Positions 35,752 to 45,178 of a DNA stretch of 64,000 bases are shown here, one piece after another. Numbering within the stretch: the first letter of the stretch is position 1; every line of letters starts with the position of its first letter. Under the pieces are notes generated by a model, which worked only from the letters and a program-made list of their open reading frames with translations, did no database searches and had not been told where the DNA came from. The DNA is from Candidatus Electrothrix scaldis. GTDB taxonomy: Bacteria; Desulfobacterota; Desulfobulbia; Desulfobulbales; Desulfobulbaceae. Where the stretch lies: contig CP138355.1 of NCBI GenBank assembly GCA_033584155.1, forward strand, positions 2,799,826 through 2,863,825, given 5' to 3'. The translations under genes were made by a program, and so were the position numbers.

Positions 35752-36794
35752 ATCTCTTCTCCTGCGTTAAAAATTTCCTGAATTTCTTTTATCCGTTTCC
35801 CGATATCCTCGGCTCCAATGATCTCCGTGACCAGACAGACGGTCTTTGCTCCCCGCTCCAGCACCTGGGCGAGGTTATTACGTTTTATGCCGCCGATGGC
35901 GACAAAGGGAATATCATGATGCGTGGCCACATAGTCCAGATACTCCAGACCCACAGCCGCACAGACATCTTCTTTGGTTTGGGTGGTGAAGATGGGGCCC
36001 ACCCCGATATAATCAGCACCGTCAGCAATGGCCTGGCAGGCCTGCTCTGGGGAATGGGTGGAGCAGCCGAGAATCATATCCGGGGCAATTTTGCGGAGGG
36101 CCTTGATAGGAATATCATCCTGCCCCTGGTGTATCCCGTCCGCCTCCACCATCAGGGCGATATCGGCATAATCGTTGATGATAAATGGAACCCCTGCATC
36201 GCGGGTAATCTGGCGAATGGCCAGACATTCTTCGTAAATAGCCTTAATGCTCTTGTCTTTGAGTTTTTCCCGGTACTGGAGCACGGCAATTCCGGCATCC
36301 ACCATCTCCTGAGCCACCTGTACATTGCTGCGTCCCAGGGAAAACTTTTCGCCCAGGATACCGTAAATTCCGGCTGGTAGCTGACGTCTGAAAAAAGACA
36401 TCAATTCAGCTTCAAGCTCGTACACAGAAAAACGCAATTCCTCTACCATCTTACCGGTTCTATATTCCCCCTGGGTCTTGAGTATTTCCTCTATGGTCCT
36501 GCTCGCCTCCTGCACACGCTTAAAGTTAGAGAGCACAGTATCTCTGAGTCCGTTTCGCTGATCCGAGCTTGTATCTAACTGCGAGGTGGTTTGACCCACA
36601 TCAGCAGCTGAGTTTCTGGCCGACAACAGGGAATGTTCCCGCCCTTTGAACAGGTCCCTCACCCGGTGACGCAGGCTGCGGATGGCTGAAGACAGCCTTT
36701 GATTATCAAGACTGAAGCGGGCAATATCCTCTAAAACCCGTAGGCCTTCAGCAGAACGGTTAATATTGGCGTCAAGTAATCTGTTTTTATTCAT
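35748..36794 (-). CDS. thiE: Thiamine-phosphate synthase with N-terminal ThiD2-type domain
   Basis: 348 residues. The C-terminal two thirds (about 138-348) are ThiE, which joins hydroxymethylpyrimidine diphosphate and thiazole phosphate: [23 protein letters not shown] and [11 protein letters not shown] are all present. The first ~125 residues ([20 protein letters not shown]...) match the ThiD2-like module found fused to some ThiE enzymes, which may supply the phosphomethylpyrimidine kinase step, since no separate ThiD is in the window. It overlaps thiC by 4 bases and follows the DUF2007 gene by 41 bases. Confidence 0.93.
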   Translation of the reverse strand: MNKNRLLDANINRSAEGLRVLEDIARFSLDNQRLSSAIRSLRHRVRDLFKGREHSLLSARNSAADVGQTTSQLDTSSDQRNGLRDTVLSNFKRVQEASRTIEEILKTQGEYRTGKMVEELRFSVYELEAELMSFFRRQLPAGIYGILGEKFSLGRSNVQVAQEMVDAGIAVLQYREKLKDKSIKAIYEECLAIRQITRDAGVPFIINDYADIALMVEADGIHQGQDDIPIKALRKIAPDMILGCSTHSPEQACQAIADGADYIGVGPIFTTQTKEDVCAAVGLEYLDYVATHHDIPFVAIGGIKRNNLAQVLERGAKTVCLVTEIIGAEDIGKRIKEIQEIFNAGEEI

Positions 36795-36835
36795 GTGTTA
36801 TGGTGACCGTGAAGGTGAGGGGTTGGTTGCTTTAG

Positions 36836-37159
36836 TTAGGTTCGAGGGGTGAGGCAGTTCCAGCACTCAGAGAATTGTCCTTCAGATTCCTCGCCGCAGG
36901 CCTTGCATACCCAGTTTGCTGTATCGGTGCTTGTTTCTCTGTTTGCCTTTTCATAATCAGCAATAACTTCACGGGCTGCTGCAAATTGCGAGTCGTCAAG
37001 TATGCAGAGCGTTGGTGCGGTTTCTTCTGTTACTGGCAGTTCACCACGCAAAGAGTAGAGGTTCTCATTGATCACCTTACAGGCAATGCCTTGAGATTCC
37101 ACAAGTCCTTTCACGTAATAGAGTTCCGCAATATCCCGGGCGATATAGACCTTTTTCAT
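36836..37159 (-). CDS. DUF2007 protein with C-terminal zinc ribbon
   Basis: 107 residues. The first 75 match DUF2007 (MKKVYIARDIAELYYVKGLV... FAAAREVIADYE), a small ferredoxin-like regulator fold. The tail carries CKAC and CWNC pairs (about 85-102), a zinc ribbon. It sits between a cupin gene and thiE on the same strand with gaps under 45 bases, so it probably belongs to the thi operon, though a thiamine role is only inferred from position. Confidence 0.75.
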   Translation of the reverse strand: MKKVYIARDIAELYYVKGLVESQGIACKVINENLYSLRGELPVTEETAPTLCILDDSQFAAAREVIADYEKANRETSTDTANWVCKACGEESEGQFSECWNCLTPRT

Positions 37160-37186
37160 TGTCTGCGTCCTCTTCTTCCTGTCTTC

Positions 37187-37684
37187 CTATGGCGATGGTT
37201 TGATATACTGATCCAGTGCTGGCTTTATATCTGGAAAAAGCTGCTGAATCCGCTCTTCTGTGGCGATGTCATTATCTGCATACTCAAAACCCGGCGAGAC
37301 AGCCTCGCTGACCAGCCCATAGTTGGCTTTACCCTCGCAGAGCCGTGATGCCTTCCACCAACCGCCGGGAACCAGTAATTGCAGGGACTCGCCATTTCTG
37401 ATATCAGATCCGAGAATTTTCTCAGAAAGCACACCGTCTGGTGAGACGATGGTGTATTTTATCGATGCGCCGAGATGGTGATAATGAATGATGTCTGATT
37501 TATTTCTATGCAGGAATCCTCCCGGATTATCCTGGGTTAGCATGTAATAGATGGAGGTCAGGAGCATTCTGCTGCCGTGTTCCGTGTTGCACGACAGGGC
37601 GGACTCGTAGGTTCTGCGGAAATAACCGCCTTCGGTGGGGTGGGCTTCAAGATTGAGGAGGAGAATGATGTCGTTCGATGTCAT
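37187..37684 (-). CDS. Cupin-fold DUF985 protein
   Basis: 165 residues with the DUF985/cupin_5 pattern: PTEGGYFRRTYES at the start, IYYMLTQDN and FLHRNKSDIIHYHHLG in the metal-binding region, then GWWKASRL and LVSEAVSPGFEY. These proteins bind small ligands or catalyse epimerase-like reactions, with unknown substrate. The gene begins the likely cupin-DUF2007-thiE-thiC operon. Confidence 0.85.
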   Translation of the reverse strand: MTSNDIILLLNLEAHPTEGGYFRRTYESALSCNTEHGSRMLLTSIYYMLTQDNPGGFLHRNKSDIIHYHHLGASIKYTIVSPDGVLSEKILGSDIRNGESLQLLVPGGWWKASRLCEGKANYGLVSEAVSPGFEYADNDIATEERIQQLFPDIKPALDQYIKPSP

Positions 37685-37727
37685 GGCAGGGCGTTTTGTT
37701 GAGTGAACGTATCAAGCAAACACTCAT

Positions 37728-37784
37728 AAAAAAATTAATCGGCACTCTTTGTCTGCAAAGCTCGGACTTCTTCCTCTGTCAGTT
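37728..37784 (-). pseudogene. Short 3' remnant of an Rpn-family gene
   Basis: About 57 bases closely match the last codons and trailer of the intact Rpn gene at 40079-40135, including an unbroken run (CTCGGACTTCTTCCTCTGTC) encoding LTEEEVRAL on the minus strand. Similarity ends abruptly on both sides. Confidence 0.8.
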
Positions 37785-37806
37785 TTCTGGAAGCGACGAT
37801 TATAAC

Positions 37807-38484
37807 CTATTCTATTATTTTGTATTTTTTTCGGGCAAGATCCTTGGGTAATCCGTTAAAGTGCCACCATTCATAACTTAAAGGGAAAAAACCAGCCTTT
37901 TTCATTATTGCCGAAAGAAGTTTCCGGTTCTTTTTTTGTTCTTCGCTAAGGTCAAACATCTTGAGTTTCGCATAACCCCAGTAGATTGAAAGGGTATTTT
38001 TATAAAAAGGCGTAAATCCCATATCAATTTTTTTATCATTCCCGTCCATTATTGTTACATCAACAGCGATACCGTAATTATGCATTGATCCTTTATTAGG
38101 ATTGGCAACAAATTTTTCAAACTTGGTGCCCTTCATTTTATCATACATAAGTTGAGATACTCGTCTTGGACGAGCAGCATCCATAATCAAAATTGAAAAT
38201 TCGGGGTGTTCTGATTTTAAATATTTTTGAGCCAGTGATAATTTGTTGGCAACTTCTCTACGGAGATAGGCTTTGTTAAGGCCATGATAAAAATTTTCCC
38301 TAAAGTAGTTTTTATCAGGATCAGAATTTACAAGGTCGACTTTTATCGATTTATCAATAGTCTGAATATCAACAAGCCCTGCTGCAATGAACTTTTTTTC
38401 AATCTCATTTGCATGACAAATTGTGCTTCCAGAAAAAGCAAGAATTGTACTTAAAAGCAATAGATATGATTTGAAAATTTTCAT
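37807..38484 (-). CDS. VanX/DdpX-like D-Ala-D-Ala dipeptidase (M15D), secreted
   Basis: 225 residues with a signal peptide (hydrophobic residues about 6-20, likely cleavage after ICHA). The M15 zinc site is complete: SMHNYGIAVDVTI (His and Asp ligands) and EWWHF (catalytic Glu and third ligand His). VanX-type enzymes cut D-Ala-D-Ala or related peptides and can serve peptidoglycan recycling. A resistance role is not suggested because no ligase or two-component genes accompany it. Codon use is AT-richer than in neighbouring genes. Confidence 0.88.
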   Translation of the reverse strand: MKIFKSYLLLLSTILAFSGSTICHANEIEKKFIAAGLVDIQTIDKSIKVDLVNSDPDKNYFRENFYHGLNKAYLRREVANKLSLAQKYLKSEHPEFSILIMDAARPRRVSQLMYDKMKGTKFEKFVANPNKGSMHNYGIAVDVTIMDGNDKKIDMGFTPFYKNTLSIYWGYAKLKMFDLSEEQKKNRKLLSAIMKKAGFFPLSYEWWHFNGLPKDLARKKYKIIE

Positions 38485-38553
38485 CTCGATTTATAACGAC
38501 GAAACTCACGGGCGCAAATGGAGCGTAGCGGAATTGCCCAATCAAAACCAGTC

Positions 38554-40002
38554 TCAGGTCCCACAGTATGTCTGTCGCACAATTTCATTTTCCTGGGGTG
38601 GTATGGCGAACTCAGCAAAGGCTTCATTTTTCTCAAATGGTTTTTTTCCAGCTTCGAGCATCTGGAAAAATGGCTCGTCATCGCCCTGATAGCATGACTG
38701 AATAACCCGTTCTACCTGATGATTGCGGGGAATGATCAGCGGATTTACGGTATGCAATTGTTCAACATCCGGCTTATGCGCTTTCCATTGTTCAATGAAC
38801 ACAGCAAGCTCTGTTGTTTGCGGGAAAAAATCTGTTTGACCGGAATAGAGTTCCGGTAGTTTTCTGAACGCTAAGGTGAAGTCCAATTGTTCCTTTTCGC
38901 AATACGCTAAGAAAAAATGAACCACCTCTGTCTGTTCAGACCCTGGTGGCAATCCCAATTTTGCTGTCATCGTTTCATTTTCAGCCTTTTCGAACATTTC
39001 CAGTTTTTCTTCCAACGCTGCGGAGAGAAGCTGCACAGATTGCGCTTCATCATCGTGAACCAATGGAACAAAGCAATCTGCCAGCCGGAAAAGATTCCAC
39101 TTGGCAATAGCTGTTTGATTCGCGTAGCTATACCTGCCGCCCTGATCAATGGAGCTGAACACCTTATCGTATGAAAATTGATCCATGAACGCGCAGGGAC
39201 CATAGTCGATTGTAATCCCGATAACTGAAAAGTTATCAGTGTTCATCACTCCATGAATGAACCCCAGTGACTTCCAGTGTGCAATCAGTTCTGCCTGCCT
39301 GCACGTAAGCGCTTGTAACAATCCTAGACATTGATCAGCTACTGGTAAATTCTCAAGTTCTGGATAGAAACGCTCAATAACGTACTTCAGCAATATTTCT
39401 ATGGCTTCTAAATCATTTTTAAAAGCAAAATACTGAAAGGTGCCGACCCTCACATGCGTGGGGGCAACTCGGGTAAAGACTCCTCCCGGTTCCGGACCGA
39501 ACTGGCGAACGACCTCCTCACCTGTTCGCACTGCTGCCAGAGCACGGGTGGTCGGCACTCCCAGGGCTGCCATTGCTTCACTCACCAGGTATTCTCTGAT
39601 GACCGGACCAAGTGAGGAACGACCGTCTCCGCCTCTGGAGAACGCTGTCCGCCCGGAACCTTTGAGCTGTAATTCAAACCCGTTGGTTTCTCCAAGATAA
39701 TGGGCTCGTCCGTCTCCTAATTCTGGAACTGGTTGACCAAATTGAACGCCAGCATAAGCCTGGGATAAGGGTTCTGAGCCGGGAAGGATTTTCTGGCCTG
39801 AGAAAATTTGAGCGAGGTCATCATCTGTGTATCCACTTTCTTCAGCTCTGTTTTCCATTCCAGAAACTGGACCGGCAATTTTCAACTCAGCGGCAAGCTC
39901 GGAGTTAAAGGCCAACAGTTTTGGTTCTGGAAAATTGGCAGGCTTATTGCGCCTGAAAAATCTTTCTGGAAGTTTTGAATACGTGTTATTGAAATTAATC
40001 AT
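38554..40002 (-). CDS. selO: Protein adenylyltransferase SelO (YdiU)
   Basis: 482 residues. SelO is a pseudokinase that transfers AMP rather than phosphate to protein hydroxyls, tuned to redox state. Family motifs are present: QAYAGVQFGQ, GDGRAHYLGE, LKGSGRTAFSRGGDGR (nucleotide binding) and MNTDNFSVIGITIDYGPC (metal-binding). The C-terminus ends in CGT, where the Cys replaces the selenocysteine of eukaryotic SelO. ATG 40002 is chosen over the in-frame GTG 40011, though neither has a strong ribosome site. Confidence 0.95.
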   Translation of the reverse strand: MINFNNTYSKLPERFFRRNKPANFPEPKLLAFNSELAAELKIAGPVSGMENRAEESGYTDDDLAQIFSGQKILPGSEPLSQAYAGVQFGQPVPELGDGRAHYLGETNGFELQLKGSGRTAFSRGGDGRSSLGPVIREYLVSEAMAALGVPTTRALAAVRTGEEVVRQFGPEPGGVFTRVAPTHVRVGTFQYFAFKNDLEAIEILLKYVIERFYPELENLPVADQCLGLLQALTCRQAELIAHWKSLGFIHGVMNTDNFSVIGITIDYGPCAFMDQFSYDKVFSSIDQGGRYSYANQTAIAKWNLFRLADCFVPLVHDDEAQSVQLLSAALEEKLEMFEKAENETMTAKLGLPPGSEQTEVVHFFLAYCEKEQLDFTLAFRKLPELYSGQTDFFPQTTELAVFIEQWKAHKPDVEQLHTVNPLIIPRNHQVERVIQSCYQGDDEPFFQMLEAGKKPFEKNEAFAEFAIPPQENEIVRQTYCGT

Positions 40003-40085
40003 GGTGAACACACCGAAGTTATTTCCTCTTATCGTTAGCCATTTGCAAATTTGTCAAAAATGAATCGGTCGCCTTTTCAAAAAAA

Positions 40086-41009
40086 TCAGTCGTCACTATC
40101 TGTTTGCAAAGCTCGGACTTCTTCCTCTGTCAGTTCTGTCATATCTGCAATGGTTTTGATATCCAATGTGCCAGCCTGAAGAAGCTTTCGTGCGACTTGC
40201 ACGGCTTTTTTCTTTTCTCCCCGTTGTTCTCCTTCTTTCAGACCTTCCACTCTCCCTTCCGCTCTTCCTTCTAACACAGCGGCAGTATAGGAAGTTTCAA
40301 ACATGCTTGCCCGGTAATGCAGATACTCCCGGTGCCGGTCATAAGCACGTCGTTCGTTATCAGGCAATTTCATGATATCAAGCTCGTGCTTGGCTTTCTT
40401 TAGCCCTTTTGCCTGAAATTCCTCTTTTATCTCCTCATTTTTAAGGAAATATATCCATTCGTCTAAGGTGTCTTTGGCAATATCGTTGAAGCTGTTCACC
40501 TTGATCAGATAATATTCGGGGAAAATCTGATAGACTTTCTGTTTCTGATACAGGGCCTGCTGCTTTTTCGATAGCTGAAGAATATCTTGATTATGAATGC
40601 CTTGGAAAGATGTCGAGCCGTGATAGACATAGTCTGTTCCTTGACCGAGATCGAAATAAAGGATGTTCACGGAGATTACTTTGACCATAGCGGAATAGGG
40701 ATCACCTTCCTGAAGATGCTCGGTAAGGACTTTGGAGGTGCCGAAAAGGATACGTTGGAGGTAATCAAACTCGCGGTCGTACTGTACTTCGATGATCATC
40801 AGTTCATCTTTCCGGTTTCTGACCTTCAGGTCCACCCGGTTGAACTTGTCCCGCTGTTCGTCCTGATTGCTTTCGCTCTCAAGGATTTCCAGGATATGGA
40901 TATCCTCTTTCAGGAGTTCACTGAGAAAACCTTCCAGGATGTCGAAGTTGGCCTTGCTCCGCAGGAGCTTTTTCATGGCCCAGTCAAAGCTGATGAGTTT
41001 TCGTGCCAT
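40086..41009 (-). CDS. Rpn-family PD-(D/E)XK nuclease/putative transposase, intact
   Basis: 307 residues beginning MARKLISFDWAMKKLL. The PD-(D/E)xK core residues are D60 (NRVDLKV), E74 and Q76 (IIEVQYD). The middle is the conserved Rpn body, and the C-terminus carries a Glu/Gly-rich helix (EGRAEGRVEGLKEGEQRGEK) typical of the family. Rpn proteins promote recombination in vitro and have been connected to phage defence. Two degraded relatives lie in the window (10.3-13.5 kb and 37.7 kb). It sits 51 bases after the NotI-like restriction gene on the same strand. Confidence 0.93.
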   Translation of the reverse strand: MARKLISFDWAMKKLLRSKANFDILEGFLSELLKEDIHILEILESESNQDEQRDKFNRVDLKVRNRKDELMIIEVQYDREFDYLQRILFGTSKVLTEHLQEGDPYSAMVKVISVNILYFDLGQGTDYVYHGSTSFQGIHNQDILQLSKKQQALYQKQKVYQIFPEYYLIKVNSFNDIAKDTLDEWIYFLKNEEIKEEFQAKGLKKAKHELDIMKLPDNERRAYDRHREYLHYRASMFETSYTAAVLEGRAEGRVEGLKEGEQRGEKKKAVQVARKLLQAGTLDIKTIADMTELTEEEVRALQTDSDD

Positions 41010-41060
41010 ATTTGTCGTTATTCGGTCGATGCGGCTGGGCTATATCCTTTGTTATGTGCT

Positions 41061-41966
41061 TTATTTTGCACCAAGAATACGATTGACAGCATCGTCTAGG
41101 TCTTCTCCCGTTGGCAAATTTGGCCCAGAAATAAATCGGTTTGAAAAATCATCTAAAGTAAATCGAACGTTACGAACCTTTTTTAATTCTCGCTGATTTC
41201 CCGGCTTCACATTAACACCTAATTCATATGTAAAAACAGTTAGAGTGTCATGTGCGGCTTGATTAACTGTTGGAATATCTTTCCCAATAACATCCTCAAA
41301 TTTTTTATATACGATTTCAGGAAGCACAAAGTATAATCCCTTAGTAACCAAAGTTGATCTTGAGTAGATAATGCCTTTTCGTATTAGCTGGGGGATCAAT
41401 CTTTTATGCACATTAGCCCAATTAAGACCATGATTTGACGATGGAATACTATCGGCGAACTCGCTTGAACTTGGAAGATTCTTGTAACCATGCCAAGCAT
41501 CTCTGTAGTTTCCTGTAATATCAATGCTTTGAATTTCAATACCTACATACTCTATAAGCTCGGCATCCTTGACTCTTGCTAACACCCAATCCATAGATAA
41601 ATGGCGACCTACTTGTACTTCCTTTCCAGAGTTTTTCCCAAGTGCGACTACGCAGTCACTCAATTTAGTTCTATTCGTAACATATTGGTCAAAAAGAAGA
41701 AATGGTATATCACCAAGCGCATCATTTGAAATACGATTTAATATCTTGTAATTATTAGCATATAGGCGATTTGGGCAAATTATAATATCGCCATACGGTG
41801 AAGTTACAGCGCAAGTCCCGTAAGTAATAGTTTGATCGTGATTTATCTTGATACATGGCTTGTTAACAAACGGACAAGCACCAATGTTCCATAATGACCG
41901 AGCTTCTTTCGATAAGTCGTCTGGCGCATAACCAAATACCTCAACTAAATCTTTAGTTTTTCTCAT
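41061..41966 (-). CDS. NotI-like type II restriction endonuclease
   Basis: 301 residues matching the NotI family. A Cys4 metal site (C31, C38, C52, C64: ACPF, PC, GTCAV, IICPNR) corresponds to NotI's iron-binding region. The catalytic segment MDWVLARV...EIQSIDITGNYRDA parallels NotI's DWTLAEV and EIQTMD. The start overlaps the methyltransferase stop by 4 bases, forming a classic restriction-modification pair. The recognition sequence cannot be read from the protein; NotI itself cuts an 8-bp GC-rich site. Confidence 0.85.
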   Translation of the reverse strand: MRKTKDLVEVFGYAPDDLSKEARSLWNIGACPFVNKPCIKINHDQTITYGTCAVTSPYGDIIICPNRLYANNYKILNRISNDALGDIPFLLFDQYVTNRTKLSDCVVALGKNSGKEVQVGRHLSMDWVLARVKDAELIEYVGIEIQSIDITGNYRDAWHGYKNLPSSSEFADSIPSSNHGLNWANVHKRLIPQLIRKGIIYSRSTLVTKGLYFVLPEIVYKKFEDVIGKDIPTVNQAAHDTLTVFTYELGVNVKPGNQRELKKVRNVRFTLDDFSNRFISGPNLPTGEDLDDAVNRILGAK

Positions 41967-43141
41967 TGCTGCTCCAATAGTTCAATTATTTTTTTTCCTA
42001 TTTCACTTGCCATCAAGGGCGGAACAGCATTGCCAACTTGTTCATATTGTTGTGTGACAGAGCCAGTAAAATGATAATTGTCAGGGAATGATTGTATTCT
42101 TGCTGCCTCTCTGACTGATATAACTCTATCTTGAGTGGGATGAAAGAAACTACCCCAATGAGGATCACATTTAGTTAAAATTGTAGAGCATAATCCTTTT
42201 GGATCAAGCCTACCATATCGTTTGGTATGATCACTTCTTCTAGCTCGCTTTAAGCCAGCGGGCAATAAGTCAAATGGAATATCGCGCCAACTGCCTCCTT
42301 GCGGAATATGTTTCAAACGTTCTAAATTTACATTGCCTAAATTATTGCAACTATGGTTATAAACATATCTGCTGCCGTTTCTTAGTATTTTTTGATATTC
42401 ACTTTTCGGGCTAGCTGAGCCATATTTGATTTTTTCATTTTTTTCGCCAGAACTTATTTTAGGCAGGTCTGAAATCGCATCCCATACAGTTGTTTGCGGT
42501 TTAAGATTGGGTGAAAAAAGCGGAAGTATCTCTAAGCAAAGTTCTTTTGCTCCAGTAAAATTTGCTACCGCCTTTGCGTCATACAATGGTTCTGGAAATT
42601 TTATTTTTGTAGTTGGTTCATGAATAGCAATAAATATTGTTCTAAAACGCATTTGTGGAACACCATAATGTCCAGCAAACAATATGCGATGATCTACCTT
42701 GTAACCTAATTTATTTAATTCGTAATATATTTGCTCTATTACAGTCCCCTTTCCTATTGAAACTATACCTGGCACGTTTTCAATAAGAATTGCTTTGGGT
42801 AAAAGCTCTTCGGCAACTCTGATAAACTCCTTGAATAAGTGATTTCTATCATCATCAAGCGATCTAATTGGAGCATTTATCGAAAATCCTTGACAGGGCG
42901 GTCCTCCGGCCAAGAGATCAATATCTCCTTTGTTCACATTTAATTTTTCACGAATTCTTGTTGCGCATACTTGACGTACATCACCAATGACAAGTTTGGT
43001 ATTTGGATGATTATGTTTGTAGGTTTTAGCATAAGCTGGTTCAATTTCATTTGCTAACAATGGCATAAAGCCTGCCATTGCAAGACCACATGACAACCCT
43101 CCGGCACCAGCAAATAAATCAACTACAGTTTTGTCTTTCAA
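41963..43141 (-). CDS. DNA (cytosine-5)-methyltransferase of a type II R-M system
   Basis: 392 residues with the ordered C5-methyltransferase motifs: DLFAGAGGLSCGLAMAGF (I), GGPPCQGFS (IV, catalytic C83), ENVPG (VI), PQMRFRTIF (VIII) and VGNAVPP (X). It methylates the site cut by the NotI-like enzyme encoded immediately downstream. Gene order (methylase first) helps protect host DNA. Both genes are AT-richer than the surrounding thi and hdr genes, suggesting acquisition. Confidence 0.95.
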   Translation of the reverse strand: MKDKTVVDLFAGAGGLSCGLAMAGFMPLLANEIEPAYAKTYKHNHPNTKLVIGDVRQVCATRIREKLNVNKGDIDLLAGGPPCQGFSINAPIRSLDDDRNHLFKEFIRVAEELLPKAILIENVPGIVSIGKGTVIEQIYYELNKLGYKVDHRILFAGHYGVPQMRFRTIFIAIHEPTTKIKFPEPLYDAKAVANFTGAKELCLEILPLFSPNLKPQTTVWDAISDLPKISSGEKNEKIKYGSASPKSEYQKILRNGSRYVYNHSCNNLGNVNLERLKHIPQGGSWRDIPFDLLPAGLKRARRSDHTKRYGRLDPKGLCSTILTKCDPHWGSFFHPTQDRVISVREAARIQSFPDNYHFTGSVTQQYEQVGNAVPPLMASEIGKKIIELLEQQ

Positions 43142-43273
43142 TTTCTACCTTATCCTAAACTATTTACTTGGGATTCTTTCTTTTCGCATAAAAGTGTTAA
43201 TAAGTGGAAGCTTTTGATTGGGTTACACCAACTCCTCAGTTTTTAAACACCGGCTAATATGTGTTTCACCGGA

Positions 43274-44017
43274 TTATTTCCTTCCTCCAAACACCGCAAA
43301 AATCCCATGCTTAAAAGAGCAATCAACATCCTGAAACCCAGCTTCTTTCAATGCCGCAAGCTGAGACTCCAGGGTGTCAGGGGCATTATCTGTGTTCTCC
43401 TTGTACTGCTGAGGAATATTTAACAGAGATTCTTGTCCTTTGATACCAGGATGGGCCTTGATCAAATCAGTCCAGACCGAGAGATAGTATTCCTCCATCT
43501 GCACTGAAGGAGACAGCACCACATCATAATTTATAAAATATCCCCCATCAGAGAGATGATTATAAATATACTGATAGAGTGCTCTTTTCTGCTCAAATAC
43601 CAGATGGTGAATTGCGAGAGAGGAGTAGATAAAATCAAATCGTTCCTGCAAGGGATCATTGGTCAGTAGATCCTGAAAACTTGCTTGCGTATAAGAAATA
43701 TTTTCCCGCTCACCAAGCCGCTTTCGCGCGGCGGCTAACATCTCTTCAGAGCCGTCAAGGAGATGTACCTGAGCTGGTTGATACGACGCTAACAGCTTTT
43801 GGATGACCACACCATCGCCACAGCCAAGATCAAGGACTGTTGCCTGTGAATTCCGGGCTATGCAATGACCGAACAGGGAGGTGATGACGCCTATGCATTG
43901 CTGACGAAAAGGAAGGAATATATCAGCGGCATCACGGTAATTCTGAGAAAAATCGCTCTCAGCCCAATGTGATTCCTCAAATGCAGGTGCTTCTGCTGCT
44001 CTATCCTGAGTCGCCAT
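43274..44017 (-). CDS. Class I SAM-dependent methyltransferase
   Basis: About 247 residues. The S-adenosylmethionine loop is VLDLGCGDGVVIQKL, and LLDGSEEML and DFIYSSLAIHHL follow at normal spacing. GGAGGAAGG lies a few bases before ATG 44017, so the longer frame to 44083, which would overlap the thiH stop, is rejected. It is the last gene of the thiS-thiG-thiH string, so it may be co-transcribed under the TPP riboswitch, but its substrate is unknown. Confidence 0.88.
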   Translation of the reverse strand: MATQDRAAEAPAFEESHWAESDFSQNYRDAADIFLPFRQQCIGVITSLFGHCIARNSQATVLDLGCGDGVVIQKLLASYQPAQVHLLDGSEEMLAAARKRLGERENISYTQASFQDLLTNDPLQERFDFIYSSLAIHHLVFEQKRALYQYIYNHLSDGGYFINYDVVLSPSVQMEEYYLSVWTDLIKAHPGIKGQESLLNIPQQYKENTDNAPDTLESQLAALKEAGFQDVDCSFKHGIFAVFGGRK

Positions 44018-44064
44018 GATCCTTCCTCCCCCTCGCGTAGTTGTTCTGAAAAAATTTTCTGAAG

Positions 44065-45177
44065 CTATGCCACCAACTCCCAATCCTTAAACACCGGCTG
44101 ATAGCCGCTTTGACGGATCATATCCGCCACCTCATCCACGCTGCGGTCATCAGTCACCTCAAATTGGACCGTGGCATCATCATGATCCTTCAGGGCATAC
44201 TCCCCAACCCCGGTCTTAGAACCAGAGGAAAAACGAGTTGCGCCGAGATGGATCAAACGATCCCGGAACTCGGCAGATTCACGGGTGGAAATGGTGATAC
44301 CCAACCTCGGCATAAAGAGCCGCCAGGCCAGCATGAATTGGACAAAGTCAATATCCGAAAGAATGTTTTTGGGTTCGATAATCCCTTTGGCCTTGGTCAT
44401 GCGGGGCAGGGAGAGCGAAATCTCCACGTCGGGGAATTCCTGTTCCAGATAATGGGCATGGAGGGCAGCCAGCCAGGCTTCTTTACGCGGCTCGCCCAGG
44501 CCGAATAAGGCCCCGATGTTCAAGGCCCGAAATCCTGCTCGTGCTCCGCGTTCCGGGGTGAGCAGGCGGTACTCGTAATCCGCCTTTCTCCCACGCGGAT
44601 GCATTTCTTTATATACCTCGCGATCGTAGGTCTCCTGATAGACCGTGAGTGAATCCGCACCGGCCTTGCACAGCACCCGATACTCCTCCTCATCCATTGG
44701 AAAAATCTCCAGAGCGATAGAGGAAAAATACTTCTTCATCACCGTAACAGCCTCTTCCAGATAGGATATGGGTGTTTGAGCCGGGGCCTCGCCGGTAAGA
44801 ATCAGAATGTGGCGCATCCCGGTGGCGGCAATGGCGGCGGCCTCCCGCTCAATCTCTTCAATGGTCAGCTTGGTGCGCGGAAATTGCACTCCGCAGTTGA
44901 AGCCGCAATACACGCAGGCGTTGGAGCAATAATCCGAGATATAGAGCGGTGCGTACAGACTGATAATATTACCGAAATGCTGGCGGGTGAGCTTTTGCGC
45001 CTTGCGGGCCATCGGCTCAAGATAATCCTGCGCTGTCTTGGAAAGGAGGTTGAACAGATCCTGCTCTCTCAATTCATCCTTACGCAGGGAGTTTTCTACG
45101 TCCGCCGAGGTGACTTCCTGGAAATGACCGTCAAAATCAAAGGACTCCAACTCCAGGATACGAGACATAAAGGACAT
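44065..45177 (-). CDS. thiH: 2-iminoacetate synthase ThiH
   Basis: A radical SAM enzyme that cleaves tyrosine to dehydroglycine for the thiazole ring. The cluster motif CSNACVYCGFNCG (about 82-94) gives the CxxxCxxC arrangement with the aromatic residue typical of the family. 370 residues is normal length. It starts one base past the thiG stop and is followed by a methyltransferase gene. Using ThiH rather than the oxygen-dependent ThiO fits an anaerobe. Confidence 0.97.
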   Translation of the reverse strand: MSFMSRILELESFDFDGHFQEVTSADVENSLRKDELREQDLFNLLSKTAQDYLEPMARKAQKLTRQHFGNIISLYAPLYISDYCSNACVYCGFNCGVQFPRTKLTIEEIEREAAAIAATGMRHILILTGEAPAQTPISYLEEAVTVMKKYFSSIALEIFPMDEEEYRVLCKAGADSLTVYQETYDREVYKEMHPRGRKADYEYRLLTPERGARAGFRALNIGALFGLGEPRKEAWLAALHAHYLEQEFPDVEISLSLPRMTKAKGIIEPKNILSDIDFVQFMLAWRLFMPRLGITISTRESAEFRDRLIHLGATRFSSGSKTGVGEYALKDHDDATVQFEVTDDRSVDEVADMIRQSGYQPVFKDWELVA

Positions 45178-45178
45178 A

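Noticed and set aside
37807-38484. VanX-like gene as a glycopeptide-resistance gene
   Set aside because: No vanH/vanA ligase or VanRS regulators are adjacent; a peptidoglycan-turnover role is more likely.
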